Below the pieces are notes generated by a model. That model had not been told where the DNA came from and searched no databases. It was given only the letters and a program-made list of their open reading frames with translations. 64,000 bases of DNA from Nosocomiicoccus ampullae (GTDB lineage Bacteria > Bacillota > Bacilli > Staphylococcales > Salinicoccaceae). A program made the position numbers and the translations under genes. The first letter of the stretch is position 1, and each line of letters begins with the position of its first letter. Below are positions 1 to 7,810 of the stretch, piece by piece. The stretch lies in the NCBI RefSeq assembly GCF_019357495.1, contig NZ_CP079110.1, forward strand, positions 372,001 to 436,000. The letters are read 5' to 3'.

Positions 1-744
1 AAAGGGAAACGTTCAGGTGCTTATTCTTCAGGAACATATGGTACAAATCCATATATTTTAATGAATTGGCAAGATAACGTTGATAATATGTTCACATTAG
101 CACATGAATTTGGTCATTCAGTACACAGCTACTACAGCCGTAAAAATCAAACTGCAAACCAATCTGGTTATTCAATTTTCGTAGCAGAAGTTGCATCGAC
201 ATTTAACGAGGCACTACTTGCACATTATTTATATAATCAGTTAGACGATGATAAGAAAAAATTATACCTTCTAAACGAACAACTCGAAGGATTTAGAGGC
301 ACAGTATTCCGTCAAACAATGTTTGCAGAATTTGAACATAAAATTCACACGTTAAAAGAAAATGGTGAACCGTTAACTGCTGAAAAATTAAATGAAGTAT
401 ACGGCGAGCTAAATAAAAAATATTTCGGTGATGCAGTAGAGTATGATGAATTAATCGAAAAAGAGTGGGCGAGAATTCCGCACTTTTATATGAACTATTA
501 CGTTTATCAGTATGCGACAGGCTATTCTGCAGCAGCAACATTATCTGAAATCGTCCTTAACGGTACTGAAGAAGATAGAGATCGTTATATTAACGAATTT
601 CTGAAAAAAGGATCATCAAACTACCCAATTGAAATTCTCAAAAATGCAGGCGTTGATATGACAACTCGTGAACCAATTGAGAAAGCGATGAGATTCTTTG
701 AAGAAAAATTAGATCAATTTGAGTCGCTATTAAAGAAACAATAA
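1..744 (+). CDS. pepF: Oligoendopeptidase F, M3 family (5' partial)
   Basis: The gene is open from base 1, so the N-terminal half lies outside the window and 247 C-terminal residues are visible. It is a cytoplasmic zinc metallopeptidase that cleaves short peptides. The M3 zinc motif HEFGH is at visible residues 35-39 (two His ligands and the catalytic Glu), with the third ligand expected in the FNEALLAHY stretch just downstream. The motif GAYSSGTYG precedes the active site as in PepF. The ATG at 61 is internal, not a start. It is followed by the RsaE-like RNA and then by convergent spxH, the same order as in S. aureus and B. subtilis. Confidence 0.95.
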   Translation, partial: KGKRSGAYSSGTYGTNPYILMNWQDNVDNMFTLAHEFGHSVHSYYSRKNQTANQSGYSIFVAEVASTFNEALLAHYLYNQLDDDKKKLYLLNEQLEGFRGTVFRQTMFAEFEHKIHTLKENGEPLTAEKLNEVYGELNKKYFGDAVEYDELIEKEWARIPHFYMNYYVYQYATGYSAAATLSEIVLNGTEEDRDRYINEFLKKGSSNYPIEILKNAGVDMTTREPIEKAMRFFEEKLDQFESLLKKQ

Positions 745-753
745 TGTAAAAAC

Positions 754-806
754 TTTGTGAAAAAGTTATCTAAACACTTGTGTAACTATTGATGCTGTGA
801 TATATT
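754..806 (+). promoter_or_regulatory. Promoter of the RsaE-like RNA with upstream redox-type site
   Basis: A sigma-A promoter is visible: -35 TTGTGT at 778-783, 17-base spacer, extended -10 TGA-TATATT at 798-806, giving a start near 813-816. At 755-768 lies TTGTGAAAAAGTTA, whose first seven bases match the Rex half-site TTGTGAA; a similar string overlaps the cydA promoter. RoxS/RsaE is known to be controlled by ResD or SrrA and, in Bacillus, by Rex, so the site is a plausible operator. Which regulator binds is inference. Confidence 0.6.
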
Positions 807-813
807 TAATATA

Positions 814-909
814 TAGAAAATCACTGAACATACCCCTTTGTAACAGTGAAAATTTCTCTCATCCCCTTTTTATTGGCGAGCATTTTAGAAGATGCTCGTC
901 ATTTTTTTA
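814..909 (+). ncRNA. rsaE: RsaE/RoxS family trans-acting small RNA
   Basis: The 96-base transcript between pepF and spxH holds the two C-rich seed motifs of RsaE, ACCCCTTTGT at 832-841 and TCCCCTTTT near 862-870, an inner hairpin TCACTG/CAGTGA at 821-849, and ends in a terminator hairpin (875-900) plus a T-tract. Spacing and position match RsaE of S. aureus and RoxS of B. subtilis, which lie in the same gap. In those species the C-rich loops pair with Shine-Dalgarno sequences of central-metabolism mRNAs and adjust the TCA cycle and NAD/NADH balance under NO or low oxygen. The exact 5' end is inferred from the promoter. Confidence 0.88.
875..909 (+). terminator. Rho-independent terminator of the RsaE-like RNA
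   Basis: Stem GGCGAGCAT / ATGCTCGTC (875-883 with 892-900, one mismatch) is followed by ATTTTTTTAT. It may also end pepF read-through. Confidence 0.85.
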
Positions 910-910
910 T

Positions 911-940
911 ATAAAAAAAGCAACCATTACACATGGTTGC
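911..940 (-). terminator. Terminator of spxH
   Basis: GCAACCA at 920-926 pairs with TGGTTGC at 934-940; read on the minus strand it is followed by a T-rich tract (919-903). It overlaps the last codons of spxH and lies head to head with the RNA terminator. Confidence 0.75.
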
Positions 941-1706
941 CGATTGCTTCAAAGTATATATTGTTTCCGTGAGTCACAGAATGGATATACTGAGTGAGTT
1001 GTAATTTATTTAATTCGTGATTTAAGTCCTTTTCATTCCAGTCGTAAATCATTTTCAACTCTTCGATGCTGACGAGTTCGTTATTTTTAATATAGTCATA
1101 TATATTAGGTAGAGCTTTCTTTTGAACATCGATTTCTAAAAGTTCATGAATAATATAAGAATAAATAAAGTAATCATTTACCCCTTCTATTTTAAGACCT
1201 TCTTCTTCAATGTCACCGCTAAAAAAGACAAGTGTCGGTAAATCTTCAATGTCCATTTCACGATATAAGGCGAGGTCTCTTTTAAGTAGAGTGTGAAGAC
1301 TTTCAGATTGCATTTCATCTATAAATGCATCGATATCTAGATTTGCAAGCTTTGCGCTATCAATGATGTTTTCCTTCGTGCAAACAGAATGTGTCGGTGT
1401 GATTCTGTTGTGTAAAAATCTCATGAATTTACGTGCACGGTTTCTACCTTGAATCTCAGATGCCTTGTATGCGAGTGCAATGTTGTCAACGTTAGAAGTA
1501 GACTGTGCTTGGCACTTCGTTAAAACTTTTAAAGAAGGCGCTAGTATTTTATTGATTCGAATATAGTCTCCATATTCTAATAAAAGTTTATTAATAATTG
1601 CTTCCATTTTTAAAATATCTTTTGAAAATGGATCAAAAAAATAATAGATTTCTATTTTGTAATCAGCAGGTTCAAGAAAAAGTGAAATTACATTCGATTC
1701 TTTCAC
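927..1706 (-). CDS. spxH: ClpXP adaptor SpxH/YjbH (DsbA-like fold)
   Basis: This 259-residue protein matches YjbH in length, position and the thioredoxin/DsbA-like N-terminus (YYFFDPFSKD... EYGDYIRINKIL). YjbH delivers the redox regulator Spx to ClpXP for degradation and is inactivated by disulfide stress. The place where homologues usually carry a Cys-x-x-Cys reads S-K-D-I here, so the N-terminal redox cysteine pair is missing; single cysteines remain further in (KCQAQ, VCTKE). The start is GTG at 1706 with GAGGTG upstream. The globin gene lies directly upstream on the same strand. Confidence 0.85.
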   Translation of the reverse strand: MKESNVISLFLEPADYKIEIYYFFDPFSKDILKMEAIINKLLLEYGDYIRINKILAPSLKVLTKCQAQSTSNVDNIALAYKASEIQGRNRARKFMRFLHNRITPTHSVCTKENIIDSAKLANLDIDAFIDEMQSESLHTLLKRDLALYREMDIEDLPTLVFFSGDIEEEGLKIEGVNDYFIYSYIIHELLEIDVQKKALPNIYDYIKNNELVSIEELKMIYDWNEKDLNHELNKLQLTQYIHSVTHGNNIYFEAIGNHV

Positions 1707-1733
1707 AGCAGGTCACCTCTAAATAAAAGTAAA

Positions 1734-2099
1734 TCAACGACTATTTACCATCGCATTTGCGGTAATCTCATAACGTTTATATATATGTTCTTTAATTTCA
1801 CTTGGAAGTTTAACATCATCCATTGCTTTAGACATATTGTCTAACCAAGCATCACGTGCTTCTTCAGTCACTTTAAATGGCATATGCCTCATCTTTAACA
1901 TAGGGTGTCCAAAACGTTCATTATATAGGTTAGGACCACCTAAAAATTGTATTTGAAATAATTTTTGCTTAAGCCTTGTTTCTGTTAAATCTTCGGGAAA
2001 TAAAAAACGCATACGCGAATCTTTATCGACATAATCATAAAAACGATCCACGAGTTCTTCGATTTTTTCTTCGCCAAGTTGCTTATAAACCGTAACCAT
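1734..2099 (-). CDS. yjbI: Group II truncated hemoglobin (YjbI family)
   Basis: A 121-residue 2-on-2 globin. The proximal heme His is in FGHPMLKMRHMPF, the distal region YDYVDKDSRMRFLF carries the usual CD-corner aromatic residues, and the Trp of RDAWL is typical of group II. These globins bind O2 or NO and probably act in NO or peroxide chemistry; in Bacillus YjbI sits beside YjbH. I chose ATG 2099, which has AAGGAG seven bases upstream, over the longer reading frame that runs into the CYTH gene. The CYTH stop codon is two bases upstream, so the two are translationally close. Confidence 0.88.
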   Translation of the reverse strand: MVTVYKQLGEEKIEELVDRFYDYVDKDSRMRFLFPEDLTETRLKQKLFQIQFLGGPNLYNERFGHPMLKMRHMPFKVTEEARDAWLDNMSKAMDDVKLPSEIKEHIYKRYEITANAMVNSR

Positions 2100-2100
2100 T

Positions 2101-2682
2101 TTATTCTCCTTTTTCAGATTGTAAAGCACGATAAAAACGTTCGCTCTTAACGATCGTTTCACTTCTATTAATATTATAAGTATTTAAAAACTCTTTAAAA
2201 ATCTCTTCTCCAGTTGAAGCATCGTCTACTTCGAACTCGATTTCATAATCTTCTTGATTTAAGTATGTACTATAGTCTAAAACAAGCGTGCCACCATTAT
2301 AATCTATTTCTTTACGAAATGTTGTTAATTTGCCTAGCACTTTTAACGTACGGTTAATTAAGTTCGAACGAATGATTAAAAACATCGGACGACTAAGCAT
2401 GTCTTTATTTATAACGTCACTAATATTAACAGGTTGATCTAACGGTTTATGAAATTCTTCAACCGTATGTGCTTCTGTTGGTACTTTTAAAGTTAATGTA
2501 TGTGTATTATTTTTTTCTCTTACTCTTAACATTAAATGATGATTTCTTAAATCCAATTTATCTGTATCGACATAATAATTGATTTGTTCGGTACCCTCAA
2601 TGTCTTTAAATAACTCGTCGTGTATCGTATCGAACTCTTCTTTTGTTAATAAGTTTTTAAATTCAATTTCTGTCTCTTGCAT
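2101..2682 (-). CDS. CYTH domain protein (triphosphate tunnel family, YjbK-like)
   Basis: The 193-residue protein starts with ETEIEFKNLL, the E-x-E-x-K signature of CYTH enzymes, which form an acidic beta-barrel tunnel that hydrolyses inorganic triphosphate or nucleotides with a divalent metal. Alternating charged strands (VREKNN, EIDYN, YEIEFEVDD) fit the tunnel lining. AGGAGG precedes the ATG. It lies divergently from UPF0738 and relQ, as the yjbK-yjbL-yjbM block does in other bacilli. The natural substrate is unknown; inorganic triphosphatase activity is the usual guess. Confidence 0.85.
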   Translation of the reverse strand: MQETEIEFKNLLTKEEFDTIHDELFKDIEGTEQINYYVDTDKLDLRNHHLMLRVREKNNTHTLTLKVPTEAHTVEEFHKPLDQPVNISDVINKDMLSRPMFLIIRSNLINRTLKVLGKLTTFRKEIDYNGGTLVLDYSTYLNQEDYEIEFEVDDASTGEEIFKEFLNTYNINRSETIVKSERFYRALQSEKGE

Positions 2683-2739
2683 AATAACCTCCTTATATTA
2701 TTATTGCGATTTAATATAATGAAGTAAAGCATTACACAT

Positions 2740-2768
2740 TTGGTGTCTGAAACAGTCATAAATATGAT
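2740..2768 (+). promoter_or_regulatory. Promoter for the UPF0738-relQ-nadK-mgtE run
   Basis: -35 TTGGTG (2740-2745), 17-base spacer and -10 TATGAT (2763-2768) precede the first gene by about 30 bases. This is a prediction from sequence only. Confidence 0.5.
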
Positions 2769-2797
2769 AGAATAAGTACCGGTAGAGGTGAATTTTT

Positions 2798-3148
2798 ATG
2801 GATATTTATGTAAATGAAATTAAATTCGAAAATGATGAATTAAAATGCTATGTTGAGGAAGATTTTTCTGACAAAACTCTCGTCAGTATGGGACAAATGA
2901 TTGTAGACTCAGATAACTTCACGATTATTTACATATTAGATGACGGTGAGGAATTTATTAGAACTCACTTCGTGACAGAAACTTGGGAGATGTTAGAAAG
3001 ATATAGAGATTCTAAAATTGTGTTAAACGACCAAGTTGAATTAGAAGATTTTTATACACATTTAGAAGAGTTATTAGAAAATATTGAGGGCAACAACAAT
3101 TACGGAAAAGAATTCGAAGGTAAAATTGTAGAGACATTCACAATTTAA
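2798..3148 (+). CDS. UPF0738 family protein
   Basis: A small acidic cytoplasmic protein of 116 residues. It closely resembles the S. aureus UPF0738 protein found in the same place: GQMIVDSDNF, TETWEMLE, and the highly conserved GNNNYGKEF near the C-terminus. Its function is unknown. It is the first gene of a co-directional run with relQ, nadK and mgtE (16-base gap to relQ), which hints at a role near alarmone or nucleotide metabolism but proves nothing. Confidence 0.85.
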   Translation: MDIYVNEIKFENDELKCYVEEDFSDKTLVSMGQMIVDSDNFTIIYILDDGEEFIRTHFVTETWEMLERYRDSKIVLNDQVELEDFYTHLEELLENIEGNNNYGKEFEGKIVETFTI

Positions 3149-3163
3149 AAGGAGGGGTCGTCT

Positions 3164-3784
3164 ATGGATGAATGGAGCGTATTTTTATCTCCTTATAGAC
3201 AGGCCATCGATGAACTTAAAATTAAGTTAAAGGGAATTCGAGAAGAGTATAAGCTTACGAATCGACCGTCCCCTGTAGAGTTTGTTACAGCACGAGTCAA
3301 GCCAGTTCAAAGTATTATTGAAAAAGCGAGCAAAAATAATATTTCTTACGACGATTTACGTAAAGGAATGTATGACATTGCTGGTGTCAGAATTATGTGC
3401 CAGTTCGTCGATGATATTATGATTATTCGTGACTTAATCGATAAACGTGAGGATATGAAGATTATTGAAGAGCGTGACTATATTAAGCATACTAAAGAAA
3501 GTGGCTACCGTTCATATCATATAATTATCGAGTATCCAGTATCAACAGTAGACGGCACAGTGGTTATATTGGCAGAAATTCAAATACGTACACTCGCAAT
3601 GAATTTTTGGGCGACGATTGAACACTCTTTAAATTATAAATATAGTGGAGAGTATCCCGTTGAAATTAAACAGCGACTACAAAATGCTGCAGATGCTGCG
3701 TATTTATTAGATCAAGAAATGTCACTCATACGTGAAGAGATTCAAGAAGCGCAGAAATTCTTTTCATCAAAACGTAACGTCTAA
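3164..3784 (+). CDS. relQ: Small alarmone synthetase RelQ (GTP pyrophosphokinase)
   Basis: A 206-residue single-domain (p)ppGpp synthetase that transfers pyrophosphate from ATP to GDP or GTP. The RelA/SpoT fold is seen in YDIAGVRIMC (metal and substrate loop), GYRSYHIIIEYP (G-loop) and EIQIRTLAMNFWATIEH (catalytic Glu of EIQIRT). No HD hydrolase or regulatory domain is present, as expected for RelQ/YjbM, and the charged C-terminal helix fits the tetramer-forming tail. A strong RBS (GGAGGGG) precedes the ATG. Only a 16-base gap separates it from nadK. Confidence 0.93.
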   Translation: MDEWSVFLSPYRQAIDELKIKLKGIREEYKLTNRPSPVEFVTARVKPVQSIIEKASKNNISYDDLRKGMYDIAGVRIMCQFVDDIMIIRDLIDKREDMKIIEERDYIKHTKESGYRSYHIIIEYPVSTVDGTVVILAEIQIRTLAMNFWATIEHSLNYKYSGEYPVEIKQRLQNAADAAYLLDQEMSLIREEIQEAQKFFSSKRNV

Positions 3785-3800
3785 TTAGGAGGCGATCGCT

Positions 3801-4592
3801 TTGCGATTTACAATTATCTCAAAAAACGATGAAAAATCTAAACAAACGAGAAGCTATATTACACAAGAGTTAGAAAAACGCGGCATGAAAGAAGATAAAA
3901 TTAAACCTGAAATTATTATTTCAATCGGTGGCGACGGTACGTTACTCGGTGCGTTTCATATGTATCAACATTTACTCAGTGAAACGATGTTTGTCGGTGT
4001 ACATACTGGAAATCTTGGGTTCTATGCAGATTTTCATCCTGAAGAATCGGATTTACTTATCGATTTAATCGACCGTAAGGAGTTCGTTAAAACAGAATTC
4101 CCACTTGTACATGTTAAAGTGCATACTGATAATGGTGAAGAAAATCATCTCGCGTTAAACGAAACAACTTTAAAAATGGTACAAGGCTCGACGCTTGCGA
4201 TTGATGTTGGGATTGGTGGTAAGCATTTTGAAAAGTTTAGAGGAGACGGGATTTGTATCTCGACACCATCTGGTTCAACGGCTTATAATAAGTCGCTTGG
4301 TGGTGCTTTAATTCACCCGTCATTTCAGTCGATTCAATTAACAGAAATCGCATCAATTAACAATAGAGTATTTAGGACGATTGGCTCGTCGATTATTTTA
4401 CCAAGTCACCACACGTTAAATGTGTATCCAAATAAAAATGATACGCATTTACTGACAATCGACCATTTACATTTTCAGTTAAACGGTATTTCATCGATTG
4501 AATATAAGGTGGCAGAAGAAACAATCAAATTTGCGAGATTTAGACATTTCCCATTTTGGCATAGAGTCAGGGAGTCGTTTATCTCAAGTTAG
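3801..4592 (+). CDS. nadK: NAD kinase
   Basis: A 263-residue NAD kinase that makes NADP from NAD and ATP. GGDGT (residues 43-47) is the catalytic and phosphate-binding motif; ALNETTL and the glycine-rich FRGDGICISTPSGSTAYNKS are the NAD-binding elements. The start is TTG at 3801, seven bases after AGGAGG. In S. aureus and Bacillus a pseudouridine synthase (rluD) follows this gene; here mgtE follows at once. Confidence 0.95.
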   Translation: MRFTIISKNDEKSKQTRSYITQELEKRGMKEDKIKPEIIISIGGDGTLLGAFHMYQHLLSETMFVGVHTGNLGFYADFHPEESDLLIDLIDRKEFVKTEFPLVHVKVHTDNGEENHLALNETTLKMVQGSTLAIDVGIGGKHFEKFRGDGICISTPSGSTAYNKSLGGALIHPSFQSIQLTEIASINNRVFRTIGSSIILPSHHTLNVYPNKNDTHLLTIDHLHFQLNGISSIEYKVAEETIKFARFRHFPFWHRVRESFISS

Positions 4593-4603
4593 AGGTGAAA
4601 GAG

Positions 4604-6004
4604 TTGTCAGTAGACACAGATACAACAAATACAGACCATGTAGAAGACATCGAGAAAAAAGAAGCATATGATGAGCTAATTGTTCTTTTAGAAAATGAAG
4701 ATTATGAACCATTTAGAGAAAACTTTTTAAAGCTACATGAATACGAACAAGGTGAGTTCTACTCATTATTAGATAACGAAGATAGAGATAAGCTTTACCG
4801 CTTATTAAGTCCAAAAGAGATTTCAGACTTTTTCGATACGCTAACGTTATCTGATGAAGAAATGGAAGAAATACTTACAGGTATGGATGCGAGATACGCT
4901 GCGCAAGTTCTTGGAGCGATGCAGTACGATAACGCAGCCGACATCATGAATTTCTTACCAAAAGAAGTGATGATGAGTTTCTTAGCATTAATGGAAAGAG
5001 ACGACCGCGAAGAAATTCGCATACTTATGAACTACGAGGATGATACCGCTGGTGGTATCATGACGACAGAATTCGTTTCAATCGATAGTGAAATGACTGT
5101 CCACCAAGCGATGGAACACTTAAGAAGAGTAGCACCAAATAGTGAAACAATTTACTACATCTTCGTAACAGATATTAATAATAAGTTAGTCGGTATTATT
5201 TCATTACGTGATTTAATTATTGCTGATGAAGATGAATATATCGGCGATATTATGAAAGAACGTGTAATCTCAGTTAACGTATCAGATGACCAAGAAGAAG
5301 TCGCATATGTGATGAGAGACTATAACTTCCTCGCGGTTCCGGTACTGGATTATCAAGAACATTTAGTTGGTATTATCACAGCAGACGATATCATGGACGT
5401 TATCCAAGAAGAAGCGGAAGAAGACTACTATAGATTAGCTGGTATGAGTGATGAAGGATCACCACTTGATGATTCATCATTCACAGCAGCGAAGAAGCGT
5501 TTGCCGTGGTTAATCGGTTTAACATTAATGGGTATGATTACAGCGACGATGCTGTCGACATTCGAAGATACATTAGAAAAAGTAGCATTACTTGGTGCAT
5601 TCATACCAATTATTGGTGGTATGGCGGGTAATGCAGGCACGCAAAGTCTAGCAGTCGCAGTTAGAGGACTTGCGACAGGTGACATTAAACGTGCAAGTTT
5701 ACTAAAGCTTGCAATGAAAGATATATTTACTGGAATGATGACAGGAATAACGTGTGCGGTACTACTCTTTATTATCATTACAATCTTATTTGGTCAACCA
5801 GTTGTCGGATTAATTGTCAGTGTGTCGTTATTTGTTGCGATGACAGTTGCGACATTAACTGGGACATTTATACCTATGGGAATGTCAAAACTCGGTATTG
5901 ACCCAGCGGTCGCAAGTGGACCATTTATAACGACGTCAAACGACATTATTAGTTTAATGATTTACTTTTCTCTCGCGAATGCATTAATGGGTGCCTTAAC
6001 ATAG
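4604..6004 (+). CDS. mgtE: Magnesium transporter MgtE
   Basis: A 466-residue Mg2+ channel with an N-terminal helical domain (about 1-135), two CBS domains (about 138-260) and a five-helix membrane domain (about 290-466) holding GGMAGNAGTQSLA and the conserved PFITTSNDI pore segment. Magnesium bound to the cytoplasmic domains closes the channel. I prefer the TTG at 4604, because AGAGGTG (4591-4597) sits six bases before it; the in-frame GTG at 4595 is inside that ribosome site. The gene follows nadK within about a dozen bases and is probably cotranscribed. Confidence 0.93.
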   Translation: MSVDTDTTNTDHVEDIEKKEAYDELIVLLENEDYEPFRENFLKLHEYEQGEFYSLLDNEDRDKLYRLLSPKEISDFFDTLTLSDEEMEEILTGMDARYAAQVLGAMQYDNAADIMNFLPKEVMMSFLALMERDDREEIRILMNYEDDTAGGIMTTEFVSIDSEMTVHQAMEHLRRVAPNSETIYYIFVTDINNKLVGIISLRDLIIADEDEYIGDIMKERVISVNVSDDQEEVAYVMRDYNFLAVPVLDYQEHLVGIITADDIMDVIQEEAEEDYYRLAGMSDEGSPLDDSSFTAAKKRLPWLIGLTLMGMITATMLSTFEDTLEKVALLGAFIPIIGGMAGNAGTQSLAVAVRGLATGDIKRASLLKLAMKDIFTGMMTGITCAVLLFIIITILFGQPVVGLIVSVSLFVAMTVATLTGTFIPMGMSKLGIDPAVASGPFITTSNDIISLMIYFSLANALMGALT

Positions 6005-6011
6005 ATATTCG

Positions 6012-6056
6012 TTGCATTTTTCAAAGAAATCTTTAAAATTAGTAGTAGGTACTAAT
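6012..6056 (+). promoter_or_regulatory. fabI promoter with FapR-type operator
   Basis: -35 TTGCAT (6012-6017), 16-base spacer, -10 TAAAAT (6034-6039). ATTAGTAGTAGGTACTAAT at 6038-6056 is an inverted repeat matching the FapR operator (TTAGTA...TACTAA) and overlaps the -10 and start region. FapR represses fatty acid genes, including fabI in bacilli and staphylococci, until malonyl-CoA releases it. Confidence 0.72.
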
Positions 6057-6073
6057 ACGAATGGAGGATTCTC

Positions 6074-6841
6074 ATGAATTTAAAAGGTAAAACTTATGTA
6101 GTGATGGGTGTCGCAAACCAACGTTCAATCGCTTGGGGCGCAGCGCGTGCTTTAGATAAAGCAGGTGCAAATATCGTATTCACAACGCTAAACGATCGCT
6201 TTAAAAAACAAATTGATAAATTAAAAGGCGAATTAGAAGGCGACCATGATTTTATGGTGAACTGTGACGTCACGTCAGACGAAGATGTTGAACGTGCATT
6301 TAAAGAAATTGGAGAACATACTGGTGGAATTGACGGTGTACTTCACGCAATCGCATTCGCTAATAAAGACGAATTAAAAGGCGGATACTCTGAAACGTCA
6401 CGCGCTGGATTCCAGCTAGCATTAGATATTTCAGCATATTCACTTGCGATTGTTGCTAGAGAGGCTAAAAAAATACTTAACCCAGGTGGATCAATTGTCA
6501 CGATGACATATCTTGGTGGGGAACGTGCAATCCCAAACTATAATGTGATGGGTATTGCTAAGGCAGCACTTGAATCTAGTGTAAAATATTTAGCACTTGA
6601 TTTAGGTAATGAAGGATTCCGTGTAAACGCAGTATCTGCTGGTCCAATTCGTACACTAAGTTCATCAGGAATCGGTGAATTTAAAACAGTATTAAAAGAA
6701 ATCGAAGAACGTGCACCTTTAAAACGAAACGTCGACCAATTAGAAGTCGGAAACGCAGTGATGTTCTTACTATCTGACCTCGCTTCAGGAATCACTGGAG
6801 AAATACTACACGTCGACTCAGGTTATCACGCAATGGCATAA
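6074..6841 (+). CDS. fabI: Enoyl-[acyl-carrier-protein] reductase (NADPH)
   Basis: A 255-residue short-chain dehydrogenase of the FabI type that performs the last reduction of each fatty acid elongation cycle. The nucleotide loop GVANQRSIAWG, and the catalytic Tyr-x6-Lys in YNVMGIAKAAL are present, as is the FabI-specific C-terminus GITGEILHVDSGYH. This is the classical target of triclosan. It is monocistronic: FapR-type operator upstream, strong terminator downstream. Confidence 0.96.
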   Translation: MNLKGKTYVVMGVANQRSIAWGAARALDKAGANIVFTTLNDRFKKQIDKLKGELEGDHDFMVNCDVTSDEDVERAFKEIGEHTGGIDGVLHAIAFANKDELKGGYSETSRAGFQLALDISAYSLAIVAREAKKILNPGGSIVTMTYLGGERAIPNYNVMGIAKAALESSVKYLALDLGNEGFRVNAVSAGPIRTLSSSGIGEFKTVLKEIEERAPLKRNVDQLEVGNAVMFLLSDLASGITGEILHVDSGYHAMA

Positions 6842-6845
6842 AAAT

Positions 6846-6880
6846 AGCGCTAGGACTTCTTGTCCTAGCGCTTTTAAATT
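6846..6880 (+). terminator. Terminator of fabI
   Basis: A perfect 11-bp stem AGCGCTAGGAC / GTCCTAGCGCT (6846-6856, 6862-6872) with loop TTCTT is followed by a T-rich tract. Confidence 0.9.
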
Positions 6881-6950
6881 TTATTGAAGAGAGTTCTATG
6901 AATCGTCTGCGACACTTAATTTTCACCGACGATAAACGACCTCGACTTAA

Positions 6951-7676
6951 TTAAACGCCGTAAAAGAATTTTAGCGCATGCTCAATTTCTGGTTTCCAAG
7001 TTTTCCATATGTGCCCGCCGTCAAGTTCTTTATATTCGTAGCGTTCTGGAATAGTAAAGAGTACTTCATTGAGCTCGCGGTTAGGATCTAAGAAGTTTGC
7101 TTGTCGACCAGTAATTGTAATGAAGTCTTGCTCTTCTAGTCCAATTGTATGGTATAAGTGAATGTCTTTAGTGCCATCTGTCTCGACGATTTCATCATAA
7201 AACTCATCAGTTACTTCTGGACTAAATGCGAGTATATTTTTAAAGAGATTCGGATAATGAATACCGAGTTTAATACTAAAGCTTCCAGCTAAACTTTCGC
7301 CCATCAGTAAGCGGCTATCTCGACTATCTATTGTTGGGAATTTATCATCAACAAAGGGAACGAATTCTTTAGTGATGAACTCCATAAATGTTTCTGTATG
7401 TTCACCTTCTGGTTGGAAGTGATGGTTTCTCCATTCAACATTAGGGTAAGGAATACCAACCATAATTGCAGCTTCAATCTCATTATTTTTATAAAGTCGT
7501 TCATATATACGATTGATTTGCCCGTATTTAAAAAAGTCTTGAGAGTCGAACATATAATAAACGTGATATTTTTCGTTTATATTGAACTGTTTTGGTATAT
7601 AATATTGAAAATCAATGGTTTCATTTAAAATAGTAGAGTTAATTTCACTATTATGAATGCCTGTTGAAAAGTTCAT
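6951..7676 (-). CDS. Putative esterase, alpha/beta hydrolase (esterase D/Fes-like)
   Basis: A 241-residue cytoplasmic hydrolase without signal peptide. The nucleophile elbow is GESLAG and the catalytic His is probably in GGHIWKTW near the C-terminus. The overall layout (N-terminal beta sandwich strand, YMFDSQDFF, NHHFQPEGEHTETF) is that of COG2382/COG2819 esterases, a family that includes enterochelin esterase and S-formylglutathione hydrolase relatives. S. aureus has a similar gene close to fabI. The substrate cannot be told from sequence, and no siderophore genes are nearby. Confidence 0.75.
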   Translation of the reverse strand: MNFSTGIHNSEINSTILNETIDFQYYIPKQFNINEKYHVYYMFDSQDFFKYGQINRIYERLYKNNEIEAAIMVGIPYPNVEWRNHHFQPEGEHTETFMEFITKEFVPFVDDKFPTIDSRDSRLLMGESLAGSFSIKLGIHYPNLFKNILAFSPEVTDEFYDEIVETDGTKDIHLYHTIGLEEQDFITITGRQANFLDPNRELNEVLFTIPERYEYKELDGGHIWKTWKPEIEHALKFFYGV

Positions 7677-7810
7677 TTGTATACTCCTTTTTTAAAGATA
7701 GTGTATCGTACTTTACATGAATATTAAATGAGTAAGAAATTTAAAAGAACTACAGTTTTTTAATTTATAAGTGATATAATAATAACAAGTTTTAAAAAGG
7801 AGGCACTTCT

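Noticed and set aside
797-997. 66-codon plus-strand frame after pepF
   Set aside because: It runs over the RsaE-like RNA and its terminator, has no ribosome site and overlaps spxH.
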